NCBI GenBank assembly: GCA_012861695.1
Contig: JAAOOA010000399.1
Coordinates: forward strand, 8,489,147 to 8,553,146
Length of the DNA: 64,000 nt
From: Trematomus loennbergii
Lineage: Eukaryota > Chordata > Actinopteri > Perciformes > Nototheniidae
Direction of reading: 5' to 3'
Of this stretch, positions 1-13,149 are shown piece after piece; position 1 is the first letter of the stretch, and each line of letters opens with the position of its first letter. The notes beneath the pieces were generated by a model, which made no database searches, was not told the DNA's origin, and saw only the letters and a list, made by a program, of their open reading frames with translations. Made by a program: the position numbers and the translations under genes.

Positions 1-792
1 CTGTGCTACGAGACCACCCATGCAAAAATTGGGATGAAACCCACCAACATGCTAACTACAATGCTAGGCTAAACAACTACAACGGTAAACAGTGTGAGTC
101 GGTAAGGCATTAAATCCTGAAGAAATACATTTAAAACCGAAATTGAAAGTCCTGAATCCTTGTAGTTCAGTCAAGTTTGACATAAATATAACCTACGTCT
201 GAGGAGTCCACCTTTTATTTGGATGATGGGTCACTTTTCCAGAGTAAGAAACGTCACTTCCCCTCCTGGTGCAACCTGTATTTAGAGCCGTCAAAACATG
301 AAGCAGGAGAAAATAGAATTATAACTTTGAGACTAAGAAGCAATTAAAGTGTAATATAACGTGAAGTGTAAAATAAGTGTAATCTCCTGCTATTTAACTA
401 CCGAATAAAAACAAAGCTTTGCACACGGTTTGTTTTCACCCTGGTCGGAACTTCTCTCATGTTACAATTGTACACGGAAGACTTTAAGTGGCACTAACGT
501 GTGGTGTGGTCACGTATGTTTTGAAAAGTTTACGGGAATGGAAAGACACACGGCTCCATTGGCATTAATACATCCGCAGTAATTGGTTAATTTGAACATT
601 TGCTGTCTTTGGATAACGTAAACTTCTTTCGGTTAGCTAACATTAGCTCAAACCATTGCTGTGGACATATTCCGCATGAAGATTGTACCGATTTCGTTTT
701 AACGTTAAGTGACACGTTGGTTGCAGATAGTAGGAACCAGATTCAATCAAAGTTATAAATCCTTTTTAGACTAGCAAAATTGTCGTTCAAAT
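1..792. other. 5' flank of lyar, no gene seen
   Basis: AT-rich non-coding sequence with no open frame or splice-bounded exon I can support. The part next to 793 presumably holds the lyar promoter and 5' UTR, but I cannot place a TATA box or transcription start. Confidence refers to the absence of a coding gene. Confidence 0.5.
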
Positions 793-1560
793 ATGGTATT
801 TTTCACCTGCAACGGGTGTGGTGAATCCCTGAAAAAAGCTCAGGTTGATAAACACGTGAACATGTGCCGGGGTTGCCAGAGCCTGTCCTGCATCGACTGC
901 GGAAAAGACTTCTGGTAATGACTGACTATTTACTTTTGCTTAACTTTAAAATGTTGAACCCAATCTGACTTTATGTGTGTAATGGTGTGTCTATGTTCAC
1001 ATTAAACAGGGGTGATGACTACAAGAACCACGTTAAATGTATCAGTGAAGACCAGAAGTATGGAGGCAAAGGGTACGAGGCTAAGGCAAACAAAGGAGAT
1101 ATAAAACAGCAGCAGTGGATCCAGGTACAGAGAAACGACACTCCTCACTCTTGTGTATTTGTTTTTAAATCGTCTTTTGTTGCTAACTTGATGATTCCCC
1201 TCCCTCAGAAAGTCCATGACGCCATGAACAAACCTGGAGTCAGTGCAAAGCTAAAGGATGTGCTCCAACAAGTCAGCTCGTTTGACAACGTGCCTAGAAA
1301 GAGGGCCAAGTTTCAGGTTGGTATTACTTCAGTATATCAATCATTGGCTGTTTTATTGAACATCTTGTGTTATTCTATACCAACAAACAAGAATATCTAG
1401 TTCATATCATGGCCCTATGAAATGAAAATGAACCAATTTCAACTCAATCCAATGAAAAACATCAAGAGTCAAGGCTTTATTGTCATGTGCACAGTAGCTA
1501 CACTGTAGATATGGCAATTAAAAACGTAAGTCCCAGGCTCCTCACAACAATGCAACACAA

Positions 1561-1609
<49 letters not shown>

Positions 1610-3859
1610 ACATAAAACAAATCAAACCAACAATTCATAAGAATTCTGAGTAGAGCTATACGATTTGCAAGTTCCCATGGTTTTTAATAGAAGTTTGAAG
1701 AATAAGTAAAAAAAACTGGGAGTTTGTGGTGAGTTATTATGAAATGACGCACATGTGAAAGTGAAGCAGATGCAAGTGTGTGTGTTGTGTCTCTCATGCA
1801 TCTACTCAACTCTTGTGTTTTTCTTCAGAACTGGATGAGAAACTGTCTTAAAATATCTAACACAGGTCTTCATGATGAAGTGTGGGACATCCTCTCTGCA
1901 GGTGACAATGTAAGTAACTCTGCCTAAAGCTTACTTTAATTTTATTTGACCAATTCTCTTTGCACACCACTCACTGTGAGCCATTATAGACGGAGGTGAA
2001 ATAGTTAGAGTTAATTCAAGTCAACAGTAATCAAATTAACTTGGTTTCTTGAGTTGCTTTAACAAGTACTCTTCCACTGCTTTATCAATATGTTTCTTAT
2101 CTTATCAACAGTTCGAGAGGCATTAAGTGGCTCTGAAATATTAAATAAGCATGCTACACAGATTTATGTTATCTGACCCAATTCATATTATTTTCATATT
2201 TATAGGTTATCGCTTTATGTGGTTTTCCTTTTGCGTTTTTTTTATACTCTCTATTATTCCCTACCCATAATCCAGCAGCCTCCTCAGGCCCCCCCGGAGA
2301 CTAAAGAAGCTAAACAGACAGTGGCTGAAGTCAAAGCGGAAACGAATGGAGACGAAAAGCAGAACGGCAATCAAGACGCGGAGAAGAAGAAGAAACTTAA
2401 CAAACGGGAGCGTAAAGAGGCCCGGCAGCAGAAGAGTGGGAAGGCTGTGAAAACTGCTGAAAAGACGGATGCACAGGAGCCAGGAGAAGGCAAAAAGAAA
2501 AAGAAGGACAGGAAGAGGAAGCACAGCAGTGAGGAAGAAGAAGAGGAGGAAGAGCAGAACGGTGCTGGGAATGAGACAGCCAGCAAGAAAACAAAGACAA
2601 GTAAGGCACCCTTTAAAGACATGCTTTTCTCCTTACAGTATTTGATAAGATTGTATTGCTATTTGCAACAGTAAGGCATTGTGTCTATTAGGGCTGTGCA
2701 ATTAATCGTATTTTAATCTCGATTACGATTTTGGCTTGCAACGATTACGAAAACAACGTAATCGAAATAAAACGATTATTATTTTTATTTAAAATAAAAA
2801 AAATGTAATAATTTTTACACCAATTTTTTTATTGGTTTTTCAGTTGAATTATACTTAAAGTTCAGGCTAATCAACTGTTAAAAACATACTGTTCACATTT
2901 TTTTTTCAATAAATGAATGTTTTCAAAGTAAATTAATAATCGTTTTTAATAATCGTGATATCAATTATTGACCAAAATAATCGTGATTATGATTTTTGCC
3001 ATAATCGCACAGCCCTAGTGTCTATTAATGAATACGTGTGGAATTGCTCAATTTTAGCATCAGCCGCTTTGCAAGGTTTGTTACAAATAATTGAGATTGC
3101 AATGTATTTTATTCAAGAAATGATGGTAAATGAGTTTATTATTCAGAACATCTGTTTTATTGCAGTGCGCTCTTATGTCTTTGTGTTAGGAAATATTGTC
3201 TTTATAATTATAGCGGATTATCTTTAAAACAAAAAACTTTCTTTTGATGTCTTTATGTAATATGTGTTATTTAGCTAAATATATACATGTTTATATTCTC
3301 TTTTTTTTTCAGCTGACCAAGAGGAGGATGATTCAACAGAAGAGACAGAGGACCAACAAGTTCCCAAAGGTAACATGGTTCCCATAGATGTACATGTTAT
3401 AGAAGTGATGGTTTAACACACCAAAGCCACCAGGGGTCATTGTTGCTTCTTTTGTTTACAGCCAGGAAATGTGAATAATAAGTGTATTATCAACTGGCAG
3501 CTCATTTATGTTTTTGATTAATTTACAGGCAAATTCAACTGGAAGGGAAATATCAAGGCAGTACTGAAAGACTCAGATGACCAGGAGCTGCCCTTAAAGA
3601 AACTCAGGAAGAAGGTGAAGCATGAAGTGAAGTGTTTGAATACCATGAGTTTGATCCCAGCACGTTTTTTTCAGTTCTCTTTGGTAATTATGATGTTAAG
3701 AGCTTGTTCCTCTTTTTCCAGGTTTTGGCAGCGTACTACTCTTTCACTGGTGATGGAAACTTTAGGAAGGAGGAAGAGGTGCTCGCGATTTTCAACAAGA
3801 AGGTCACCAAGAATCCCAAATTTAGAGTTTTGAAAGAAAAAGTTAGACTTATAAAGTAG
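793..3859 (+). CDS. lyar: Cell growth-regulating nucleolar protein LYAR, 8 coding exons
   Basis: Coding exons: 793-914, 1010-1124, 1209-1316, 1829-1909, 2276-2600, 3313-3369, 3529-3614, 3722-3859. They sum to 1032 nt (343 aa plus TAG), and every intron is GT...AG. The N terminus carries two LYAR-type C2HC zinc fingers: C6, C9, H21, C25 and C33, C36, H48, C51. A conserved block rich in Lys and Gln follows (about residues 42-140). Exon 5 encodes a strongly basic then acidic stretch (about 143-250, KKKK and EEEE runs), as expected of nucleolar localisation signals. The C-terminal block (about 290-343) is the family's conserved end. Human LYAR is 379 aa, so the length fits. In other vertebrates LYAR is nucleolar and linked to rRNA synthesis, ribosome biogenesis and cell proliferation. 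The start is the first ATG in frame with the fingers. A hAT-type MITE sits in intron 5, and (TA)n plus a dispersed-repeat fragment in intron 3. Family assignment is firm; exon 1 extent depends on splice reading by eye. Confidence 0.93.
1466..1560. repeat. Dispersed repeat fragment in lyar intron 3
   Basis: About 95 bp beginning near AAGGCTTTATTGTCATGTGC. A related but diverged stretch lies inside both arms of the Polinton-like element (about 29990-30080 and its mirror near 35315-35405). It shares the motif CTACA(C/G)TGTAGATATG and CAGGCTCCTC. I read it as a fragment of a dispersed fish repeat; class unknown. Confidence 0.55.
1566..1607. repeat. (TA)n microsatellite in lyar intron 3
   Basis: Uninterrupted TA dinucleotide run of about 42 bp, directly seen. 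Confidence 0.95.
2689..3017. mobile_element. hAT-type MITE in lyar intron 5
   Basis: Terminal inverted repeats TAGGGCTGTGC / GCACAGCCCTA, with a perfect 8-bp target-site duplication GTGTCTAT at 2681-2688 and 3018-3025. The 329-bp interior is AT-rich with repeated ATAATCG motifs and no coding capacity. An 8-bp TSD is typical of the hAT superfamily. It is non-autonomous and lies wholly inside the intron between 2600 and 3313. Confidence 0.88.
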
Positions 3860-6800
3860 ACCTGTTTGTCCCGCCCGTCTGGCATGAAACGTATTGTTCA
3901 TAGACTTTTAAAATGTAAAAGCCTTTGTTGTCTGCCATCTTCCCTCGGATGTTTTTGTACAGATGACCTAATCTCAAAGATTAAATCATTTTATAACTGA
4001 ATAAGGTGTTGGTTGTTTTACTGATTGTATTGAAGAAGGCTTTTACAAATTACCTTACAAGGTGTCATTGTTTAATGTATGAAATGACAATTGTGACAGA
4101 CGGCCGCTCTGTTTCACATTCCAAGCCCACGGTAAGTCTGGGAAATGGCACCTTATCTGTGGGATTGGATGTTGGAGTGGGGGAAGGGAAACAGGAGAGG
4201 TGCACCTGAGGTGAATTTGACTCTCACACGGGACGAAGCTAATGCACATTCCTCGGCACCCCGAACGGGGTTCACTTGGCCAGGGACACAGAAGCTCCAT
4301 AGAAGCAAGATGCTTGGTGTCAGCCTGAGGTGAAGTTTTAATGCTGTCTGATTTTCAACCGCTAGAATGAGCAGCCTCTACGCCACACACACACACACAC
4401 ACACACGGAAATCAGCCCAGCTTTATGAAGCTCTAGTAATCCCGGCAGGTTTAACACTGATGCTCATTCATCACTCTGCTCACCTGTAATTGTATATTGC
4501 ATACTTTGGGTATTAGTCAAGCTGTTACTCAAGTTTTCTAGTATCAACACAGTGTTTTTGTGTTGTGTTTGTTTTAATCTAGACCCCACAGGATACTCCA
4601 GATAAGCTGAAACTATACCTGTCTTTGCTGTTGCAAAACAAATCTTGGATTGATTTTTTTATCTCTACTACTTGATACTGTAAGATTATCTGTGTGGCCA
4701 TGTGTTATCTGTGGGTGCAATTTCCTCCCTGAACTCATAACACTGTCTTAGGTAAAAAAATATGACATGTTCGTACTGAAACAATAATGATATTAAAAAA
4801 TGTCCATGCAAGTGAAAAGTAAAGTAAAAACACCTATACTATTTTCAATAGAGTTAGGGGTTCTACTGCCTAAACCTTGGTAGCTGGTGAGACCATTAGC
4901 TTAAAGTGCTTAAGTTAGCGTAAGCAAACGGGATTGATATCACTGTGGTGGAAGTCGTTTTCAGATCTTACTAAAAGTGGCAAACATGGTTATAAATGCT
5001 CTGTTACATGTACAAGGTAATTAAACATCGCTCTCCAGTAAAAGCACAAAAGTATTTGAATTAGAATCAGGAATTTGAATTGGCATCCAAATATAGTACA
5101 AGTATAAAGCAGTGATAACTCGGGAATCAAGTAAAAATAAATGTACTTAGTTGCATTGCACCACGGTTGTTGACATTAACAGCTAGTTTGAAGTTTTTAT
5201 GATCTTAGCATGGAGCTTTTGATACATTATGTTAAGAGAAGTTACATTTATTTTAACAGTCAAGTAATTCAACACACCATTTCTAAACTTGGCATTTATT
5301 CAATATATGGCCAATACTTTTTGGTGGATTCCTAATCCTTTTATCATCCATTTTTTTAGTTTTAGCATTTATCATTACCTTGTAATTGTCACCGGTGGCT
5401 CTGTCTAGCAAAAGTTGGTCTCCCTTAAATGTGACACAGAAAGCACAGTACAGCAGTGAGTACATCTATTTTTCTTTTGCTATCATAAGGAGGCGGAAAA
5501 CATGACCAGGTATTCCTTCTCTTACTAATCCCCAGGGTAAGAGCCAGACTTCTCGGGCTGATATCTCAGAGTATGAGGTAACACCCTTATCTGGTGCATC
5601 TGCACAGGAACAACAAATGCTCAGTGGTGGAGGAAGTACACAGATCTTCTATTTAAGTAAAAGTAGCCGCAGGCCTATCCTAAAGTGGTACAAATCTTCA
5701 TTCAAAATGTTACTCGGGTAAAAGTATAAGCATCAAAAATATACTTAAAGTGTAAGGTGTTCATTATGAAGAATGGCCAAATGCAGGATATTATATTATT
5801 GGATAACAATAAATGCAGTTTTTATCACTTCAATGACAACGCTGGTGCATATTTTAATTACAGGAGACTAATAGTATTTTTTAAATCTATAATCAAAATG
5901 ATTTATGTTCAATCTTAAAATAGCAGCTTTTAGTCGTCCAATACATTTTGTGGAGTAGAAGTAGCAAGGAAATAATCAAGTAACATTTCTTAAATTGTGC
6001 TTGAGTACAGTCTTTTAGTAAATATACTGACTTACTTTCAACCGCAAATGGTCACGTGCACAAGCTAACATTTGACTACATGCCTAAGAGTTTGATTAAC
6101 ACTTGTTTTAGGTGTACCCAAAAGGCATCAGAGTGTTACTGTTGCAGAATGAGTGGTAGCAGCAAGTATCATTCACTTGTCTTCACTACACGTGCCCTGC
6201 CTGTGCCAGGTTGAAATTGATAGTGAATTAGTATAAAGGTATCAGCAGTGTCAGATTAGTGCCCGCGCTATGTAAAAGTATACATTCAAGATAAATGTTG
6301 GAGTACAGCCAGCTATTATGTATTCTGTAAAGTTTTTGAGGGATGGAAGCAAATGTGCCCTGTTTGACTTTTTTGTTCCAATATCCTCTGAGGGTCAGTT
6401 TCAATTCCAGCCCGGTGGTCCAGTTTGTTTCGTGCTGTCTGTGCCAAGAAAGAAGGATCTATACACAAAACACAGTGCTTGCATCAGACAATTTGGTTTT
6501 GTATAGATAAAAAAAAACAATGGGCAATTCATATTAGGGAAATGTTAATTGTAGATATCATTTATTGTTATCATGCTGCTCGTTAGTGTGTTTTAGTACG
6601 TTGTACTACAGTTGTGGGTACCATGTAGGCTTCTAGTGTAGGCTTACATCAGCTTTCACTATACTCTCAGGCAATATTTGAAAATATTTTATATTTGGGA
6701 AAACTTAACATTGCTTTCCATACTCAAAAAGTAACTTGTGTTTTCACAGGTGACAGGAATGGATAAGATTAAAGGATTACATACAAAATAAGTATGAACA

Positions 6801-7074
6801 TATTTAGAAGTAAAACTGGAAGACCTCTAGTTCTTGGATTACTTTTTGAATCACTTCGAAAACATTTCTAATGAATACAATTTATATTTTCGACGTTGTA
6901 TTTTAATATTGATATTGTTTAGCTATGTGTTCACGTTTGAAAAAAATGTTTCTTTAAAAAAACAACTACAACTGTCGCTGTCGAGTGCGTCATAAGAAAG
7001 CGACTCTGTCTAACAGGAAGTGCCTTCTAAACACTGCTTAGCCGTAGCTGTGAGATAAATTTAGCAACAACAAA
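3860..7074. other. lyar 3' UTR and lyar-tmem128 spacer
   Basis: ATTAAA at 3980-3985, 120 bp after the lyar stop, is the likely polyadenylation signal. A short (CA)n lies near 4383-4406 and a hAT-type MITE at 5622-6044. The stretch just before 7075 should contain the tmem128 promoter and 5' UTR. No further coding exon could be supported. Confidence 0.6.
5622..6044. mobile_element. Degenerate hAT-type MITE
   Basis: Starts CAGTGGTGGAGGAAGTAC, a common fish hAT-like terminus, and ends in a degraded mirror (TACTTTCAACCG). It is flanked by near-identical 8-bp repeats CAAATGCT (5614-5621) and CAAATGGT (6045-6052). The interior has repeated AAGTAAAAGTA blocks and no transposase. Confidence 0.7.
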
Positions 7075-10000
7075 ATGATGAACGATAGTGAACTTGCCAC
7101 TTTGCGGAATAGATTTAAGAAAGATGCGGAGGTTCTTATGCAAACAAGGACACATGGTGACGAAGATGAGAAGAGTAAGCTTCAGAAACATTGTGTTTGC
7201 TAGCGCTGTTAGCCACATTTTACAGGGTATTTTAAGAAAGTGCTTTCTGTTAACACTTGAATGAAACGTTAATTTTAAACTTCCTCTTTGGGCACTATCT
7301 TAATGAATGTAAGTGCTAGTGACAACACGTCAAATAAGCCGATCTTGGTGGCTAACCTGAGCTAACATAGTTGTAAGAAGACTAGCTAACCTTTATTGGT
7401 AAATCTATAGAATGGCCAGTTTGTAGTCCACTGGCCATATGGTTTAAATGCCTTTCATGTTCCTTTCACAAGTTGAATCATATATGCAACATTTTTTGTC
7501 TAATGTGGGGTTAAATGGTGGACAATTGTCCCATTTTGAGGCCCTTCCTGGTAGAAATCCAGCCATTCTTGATTGTTTTGAGTGTGAACAAACGCTGTGT
7601 CAGCTCAGACACATAATATCCTCTTCTCTGCTCACTGTCCTTAATCCAAGGGTCATGTCTTTGCCAGTGTAAACTGATAACTGTAATATAAATTCGATTT
7701 TTCCAGTAGTAATCATTGCTGCTTTTATTCAAGTGTACACATCCTAGGTAGTCCTTCTGGCAAAACAAGGTGGTATAGTTTCAAGTCGTATCAAAGGTGG
7801 ACCAACAGCTATAACTTTGATTAAAAATGTAGGCCAACTATTTTCCAGGGCATGGAGTTCACTGTGAACTCTGCACAGACTAGACCAGCATACTGAGACA
7901 TTTAAGCAGCCAACAACATCCTCTGATATGTGGAATCAACCAGTAAATTATAGAGATGAATATCTCTCAGAGAAGTGAGATTATCTCAAAAAAGCTATCG
8001 TTTCACCTAAAAGAAACTCCTTACCCTTTTTGAAGGAGGGGATTTAGCACAAGACAAGTCCACTCTCATATTTGGTATTACAATCTATACCAAAGTATTT
8101 GATTATTTTGAGTCATGCAATATGTAAGTATTGATGTACCACATTTAAGTGTATTTGCTATGAATAAATGTGTTGTTATAACCTTTTTAAGGTCTCTATT
8201 TTTCTACATTTACATAGGATGAAACATGCTTTTGAAACTATTTATTTCGTTCTTTCTTTCAGGTCAGGAGGAAAAAGATGCTAAGTCTCTCCCTCGCATT
8301 AACAGACACTCCGTTTTCTGGATCTCGGCATCTGTAGCTGTTACCTACTATGTGGATTTCTTCAGCAACATCATGGAGAACGATGATATCAAAAGGTGAT
8401 TTAATCACACACACATTTGTTGCAGCTGTTGTTTGTTTTTTCTCTATTACAACCATTATAAGGCAAGTTGTGTTGAGTATGGTAAAGCGGGAAACAAATT
8501 GAAGTATTACACCGGTGTTTTGGGTATATTTCCTTTGAATTACCTATAAACACATATTCTTTTGTAATATCACTGGTATATGATACCAACGAAACAGTGT
8601 CACTGAAGCAGTTTGTGGTGTTAACTATATTTTATGTTTGAGAAGCTTTAATAAGTCCCTATAGATTGCGTTATACTTTATCTTTTTAATTCCTATTATC
8701 CAGTTGGTGGTTCAATGCGGGTCTGGTCCTCCTCGGGACCTGCCTGTCTCTGGCCGTGTTCTGCATCATGTACCTGGAGTGTTACAAAGGCATCAATCAC
8801 TACGAACAAGTGTACCCTGCCATTCCTCCCGTCACCACCGCAATCTTCATTGCTGCATCTTGCAGGTAAAACGGCAAAAACACATTTTATTATAGGATAT
8901 TTTTCAGTGAAAGTACAAATATTTATTTTCTCAAACTGTGAAAGGTTTTTAAGGATATCGCACACAATGAACCTCTCCTATCTAAACATGCAATTTCAAA
9001 CTCTTGAAGCTTATGGGGAGGGGTACAAAAATATTTGGTTCGACAACACTTGTAACACTTGTAACATTTGTGGTTACCTTAAGGAGATTTATAGGCCCTA
9101 CATCAGGGGTATCAAACTCAATTTCATCTCGGGCCACATCAGCATTATGGTTTCACTCAAAGGGCCGGTTTTATATATAAGACTATATAAATATAAATAT
9201 TTAATATATATAAAATAATGTATTATATTACATGATTGCCTCTGCATTGGATTATTATCAGATAGGGTAATAACTTCATCATTAACTACGTCTCAAAGCA
9301 GAAGTCTCGGGCAAATAATTGCAAGTCTCTTCAGTGAGAATGTCACAAAATGATTTAAAAAGAAAAGCCAAATTCTGGAGAAAAAAAGTCAAAATAAATG
9401 AAAATTCGAAAAAAATACGTTACATTTGAAAAAAAAGTAACATTTTGAGAAAGAAAGTCACATTTGAGATGCATTGTGGGACATGTAGTTTATGGACAAC
9501 GTGCTTCTGTAAAGCGGCATGTAACCGTATACTAAACATATTATATCTTTGCAAGCTCTTGTGGGGCCACATGAAGTGAAGTCACAGGCCGGATTTGGCC
9601 CCGGGCCTTGAGTTTGACACCCCTGCCCTACATGCACGTTGAATACTCACATGTGTTTCATTTCTGCTTTATAAGGCACAACACAGAGTACTTCATTTAG
9701 TGTACTTAATGTAGACCTCTTCTTAGGACTGTGTGGATGTGTACAGGAAGGGCTTATCTTTGTTTCCCTAATTTTGGATCTCTCGTTCACTGAAACGTCA
9801 CTTTTGAAAAACATATTTTACTTACAGGGTGTGGAAATCTGTATCACCTTGCACTGGGTTTAATGAAAAAATAGGTTCTAACTAAACCCCCATAGATCAG
9901 TTTGTATATTTGTATTGAAATTAATTTATCCAGCTCATTTTTCTTGATAGGATTTAATATAGTATATTTAAATGGTTGAAAAAAACCATACATTTTTTAA

Positions 10001-10943
10001 GAAATATGTACAGCGATAGCTTTTGCCATGACTATAAAGAGCTTAAAGGTAGGGTAGGTAATTTTGGAGAAACCAGCTCGAGATCGCTAGAATTTAAAAA
10101 TACACAGCCGGAAAAAATCTGCCACTTCCTTACAGAGCCCCTCCTCCAACACACGAACGCGCACATGACCAATGAGGGCACGAGATAAGTTTGTGCACAG
10201 ATGGAAGGCTGACAGGCAGGTAGGCCATCCAGTTATTTTAGCCGGGCCGGCTAAAATGATTGGTCGTGCTTTTTACAGTACTACGGCTTCCACAGATTAC
10301 ATTTTTTTATGGATTTTTTGTCAAAGCACTTAAGATATTCATTGCTATCGGGATGTTAAGAGCATTCCATGGAATATAACAAAAAGTGTATCTCGAGCCG
10401 GTTTCTCAAACTTACCTACCCCACCTTTTAAGGGAAAAAATGTGAACTGAAATTGCTCTCTTACATGTTATGCCTGGTTAATGCTGTTTTTTCTTATCTG
10501 ACTTTTTCAACTCTTCACAGTTACTTTAAATGATTGGCCACTTAGCCTTCATTGTCCTGTGATTGGGTAATCCACATTGTTTAAAATGTTAAGAAATGTT
10601 GACATGAATCTGTGTCATTGGAGAGTGGGAAGCTTTCAAATGCAAAACGTGTTAATTTGGATGCTGCCTTAGAAAGAGAGACATGTGTGGACTTGTCTTG
10701 AGGAATTGAATATCCAAAAAGACATCACCGGCATTTTATAGCCTCCCATTCTTCCTCTGCAGAGCATGTGACAACAGGACAGTGTAGAAACACCTAAGAT
10801 TATAAGTGTGCATGTTGCAAATGTTATTTACTTTGTCTTGCAGCCTAAACATTGCCCTGTGGCCAGTGTGGTCCTTCCTCACTCCACTCATCCTCTTCAC
10901 ACAGTTCATGGGTGTGGTCATGTTCATCTCTATGCTTGGGTGA
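7075..10943 (+). CDS. tmem128: Transmembrane protein 128, 4 coding exons
   Basis: Coding exons 7075-7174, 8263-8395, 8704-8865 and 10844-10943 sum to 495 nt (164 aa plus TGA), with GT...AG introns and closed phases. Human TMEM128 is 165 aa. The protein has a charged N terminus (about 1-49) and four hydrophobic segments: about 50-67, 80-103, 118-136 and 142-163. This matches the four-pass TMEM128 family; no enzymatic or transport function is established for it. Two ATG codons are adjacent at 7075 and 7078, and I chose the first. The position between lyar and otop1 repeats the human order, which supports the call. Intron 3 (8866-10843) has been enlarged by two transposon insertions, a hAT element and a TTAA MITE, both removed cleanly by splicing if the exons are as read. 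Confidence 0.92.
9104..9625. mobile_element. hAT-family non-autonomous element in tmem128 intron 3
   Basis: Termini CAGGGGTATCAAACTCAA and TTGAGTTTGACACCCCTG form inverted repeats with one mismatch. The element is flanked by a perfect 8-bp TSD CCCTACAT (9096-9103, 9626-9633). 522 bp, no transposase frame. This CAGGGGTGTCAAACTC terminus is widespread in fish hAT elements. Confidence 0.9.
10047..10427. mobile_element. TTAA-flanked MITE, family 2, copy 1
   Basis: 381 bp bounded by TTAA at 10043-10046 and 10428-10431. Terminal inverted repeats of about 40 bp begin AGGTAGGGTAGGTAA and include CTCGAGAT...ATCTCGAG. A close relative is at 42525-42903. TTAA targets suggest the piggyBac superfamily; there is no transposase here. 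Confidence 0.85.
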
Positions 10944-13029
10944 AGACGATACTTTCCTTTCTTTTTCAACAAAAAGCTCTTTAATTTTTATTTGCACAAA
11001 ATGTATTTTTTTTAATGAATATTGTATTTGGCCTTAAATTGGACATAGACATATGGTTCCTGTGTTGTTAAACATGAAATATGCTTTGTACTAGTTTTCT
11101 TCGTATGGGTTTTCTGCCTTACATACACACATTTCTTAAACAATGCTTAGCTGCATCAACACACACTGGTGCCTATAACATTTAAAAATCTTAGACACTC
11201 CAACACTAACAGAAATGGTCCCATTGTCTCCCTCTGTCCCTCACACCTCCCGGTCTTACACCTGCAGCAGATTGTAGAGCGTCCTGAAACCACACAGCTG
11301 TTGTCAGTGTGTATTGATGCTTTAGGCCGGGGCAGGTCAGCACTGTGGTGTGTGTGTAGCCTGAGAGTGTACCATCTCACTTTATGATTTGTCACTGCTA
11401 TGTTTTACTGAAGAAAAGAATGTATGGAGATGTGTTGCATTGTGTAGAGTGTTTGGCAAACAGCACTAGTGTGACGAGTGATTTGAGAATAGCCTTTTTC
11501 ACAGCAGACATTTTGGCGTGTTGCAGTAGGACAAGGTGTCCCCTAATAGCAGCTGCTACCAATGATATTTGAGGTAAAATTAGCCCACAATTCACAACCA
11601 CAGGGCCTTGTTATGACAAGTTAAAATATCCACTGTGAAAATGACCTTGTGTATTTATATATATGTGTGTGAGAAAGTGTTGTTACTGTTAATGAAACTA
11701 ACAAAGATTTTAAATTATTTTTTCACTTTTCGTTCTGAAGAATTCAAAGACTTCTCATATTGTGCAAAATGTTCTTTCTTTAATAAACATTTATAACTGT
11801 TCACTACTTTCTGAAACTGTTTTCATTGCAAGAACCTTGAACAAATACATAACTTAAAATAATAATGCTAACTTGCACTTTTGGCATTGTCAGAGGGATG
11901 TTGATAGAGGTCTGTGTTGACTTTATTTGACTTTAATTTGTTATCCACTCTCGTTTACACACATAGCAAAAGCGCCTCTCAATACAACGCGATACAAAAC
12001 GACAATAGTCACCAGAGCTGTGGGATTTGGAAAGGTCTTTCTAAAATAACAAAAGACCTGCTCAATATTTCACCATTATAAGATGAACTTTGGTGGCCCC
12101 ATTTAATGGATTTTAAAGGCCAGTTTAAAACAATTTTTGATTTGATTTTCAGATTAAAAAAAGAAAATAAAGGGATATGTTTAAAATAATAAGACATTTG
12201 GGAGGTTAAACTTCTTACTTTCTGACTTTCAGTTTAACTTTATTATCCAGTGGGTCCAGGATGGGGTGGATACGGTATTCAGACATTTACTTATAATGAT
12301 ACTACAATGTGAACATATTAACTGCATTTAAGATTTTACTCAAGCAATAGTACAGCATTATTAAGTTTCAGAAGTAATTGTGCAAAGTGTCTAGTTTCAG
12401 AGTAAGCTATTTATTGTTTATAGAGTCTTTAGCATTTTTTATAAAATAAAAATAAATCATATGCACACTGGAAAATATACAGCATTAGAAAAATAAGCAT
12501 ATTTATTATGTATATGTTATACATACAGATATTCATGATCAAACAATATTCTATTTATAATAAATAGATGAAAAACAGAGCTCCCAATACCTAGAATTTT
12601 AATATTTCAGGGCAAACCAAACATTTTGCATATTAGGATGTTCATTATATCTCATCACTATTGAAAGTACTAGTATACCTTAAATTGATTTAAACGACTC
12701 CTGACATTTCCCTGTGTGTGATTTTACTTCTGCTGTTGTAATTTATTGTCTTCTGTTTGCTATTATATGTCGTAGCTGCTACATTGTACTGCCATGTGGT
12801 AAATGTGTATATGCTGCTCATGCTCTTTCTGAATATCATGTATTTATTTTTGCTATGTATATAAATGTCATGTTCTTAAATGTTGTATGTGAGGGACTAC
12901 GGATGGAAACTAGCTCAAAGCTAAAATCCGGCATGTTTACGTTTTTAAAGCATTATATGTTTTAAATGTTCATCAAGTGCACTGTCCCTCTTCAAATAAA
13001 CGATTTAATGAAAAATGTAGTAAAGTGTT

Positions 13030-13115
13030 TTTATTGCATGTTACAGCACTTTGGCTCGACCAAAAATCGTTTTAAAAATGTGCTATATAAATAAAACTTG
13101 ATTTGATTTGATAAA
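13030..13115 (+). repeat. 3' tail of a non-LTR/SINE-type repeat
   Basis: Contains GTGCTATATAAATAAAACTT followed by short TTGATTTGA repeats. This arrangement is typical of the 3' ends of fish non-LTR-derived repeats. The upstream body is not recognisable. Confidence 0.5.
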
Positions 13116-13149
13116 TCTTAAAAAATGTTTTTAAAGATGACAATTAATC

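Noticed and set aside
2261..2622. Minus-strand Ser/Leu-rich frames opposite lyar exon 5
   Set aside because: Shadow of the Lys/Glu-rich coding exon on the + strand.
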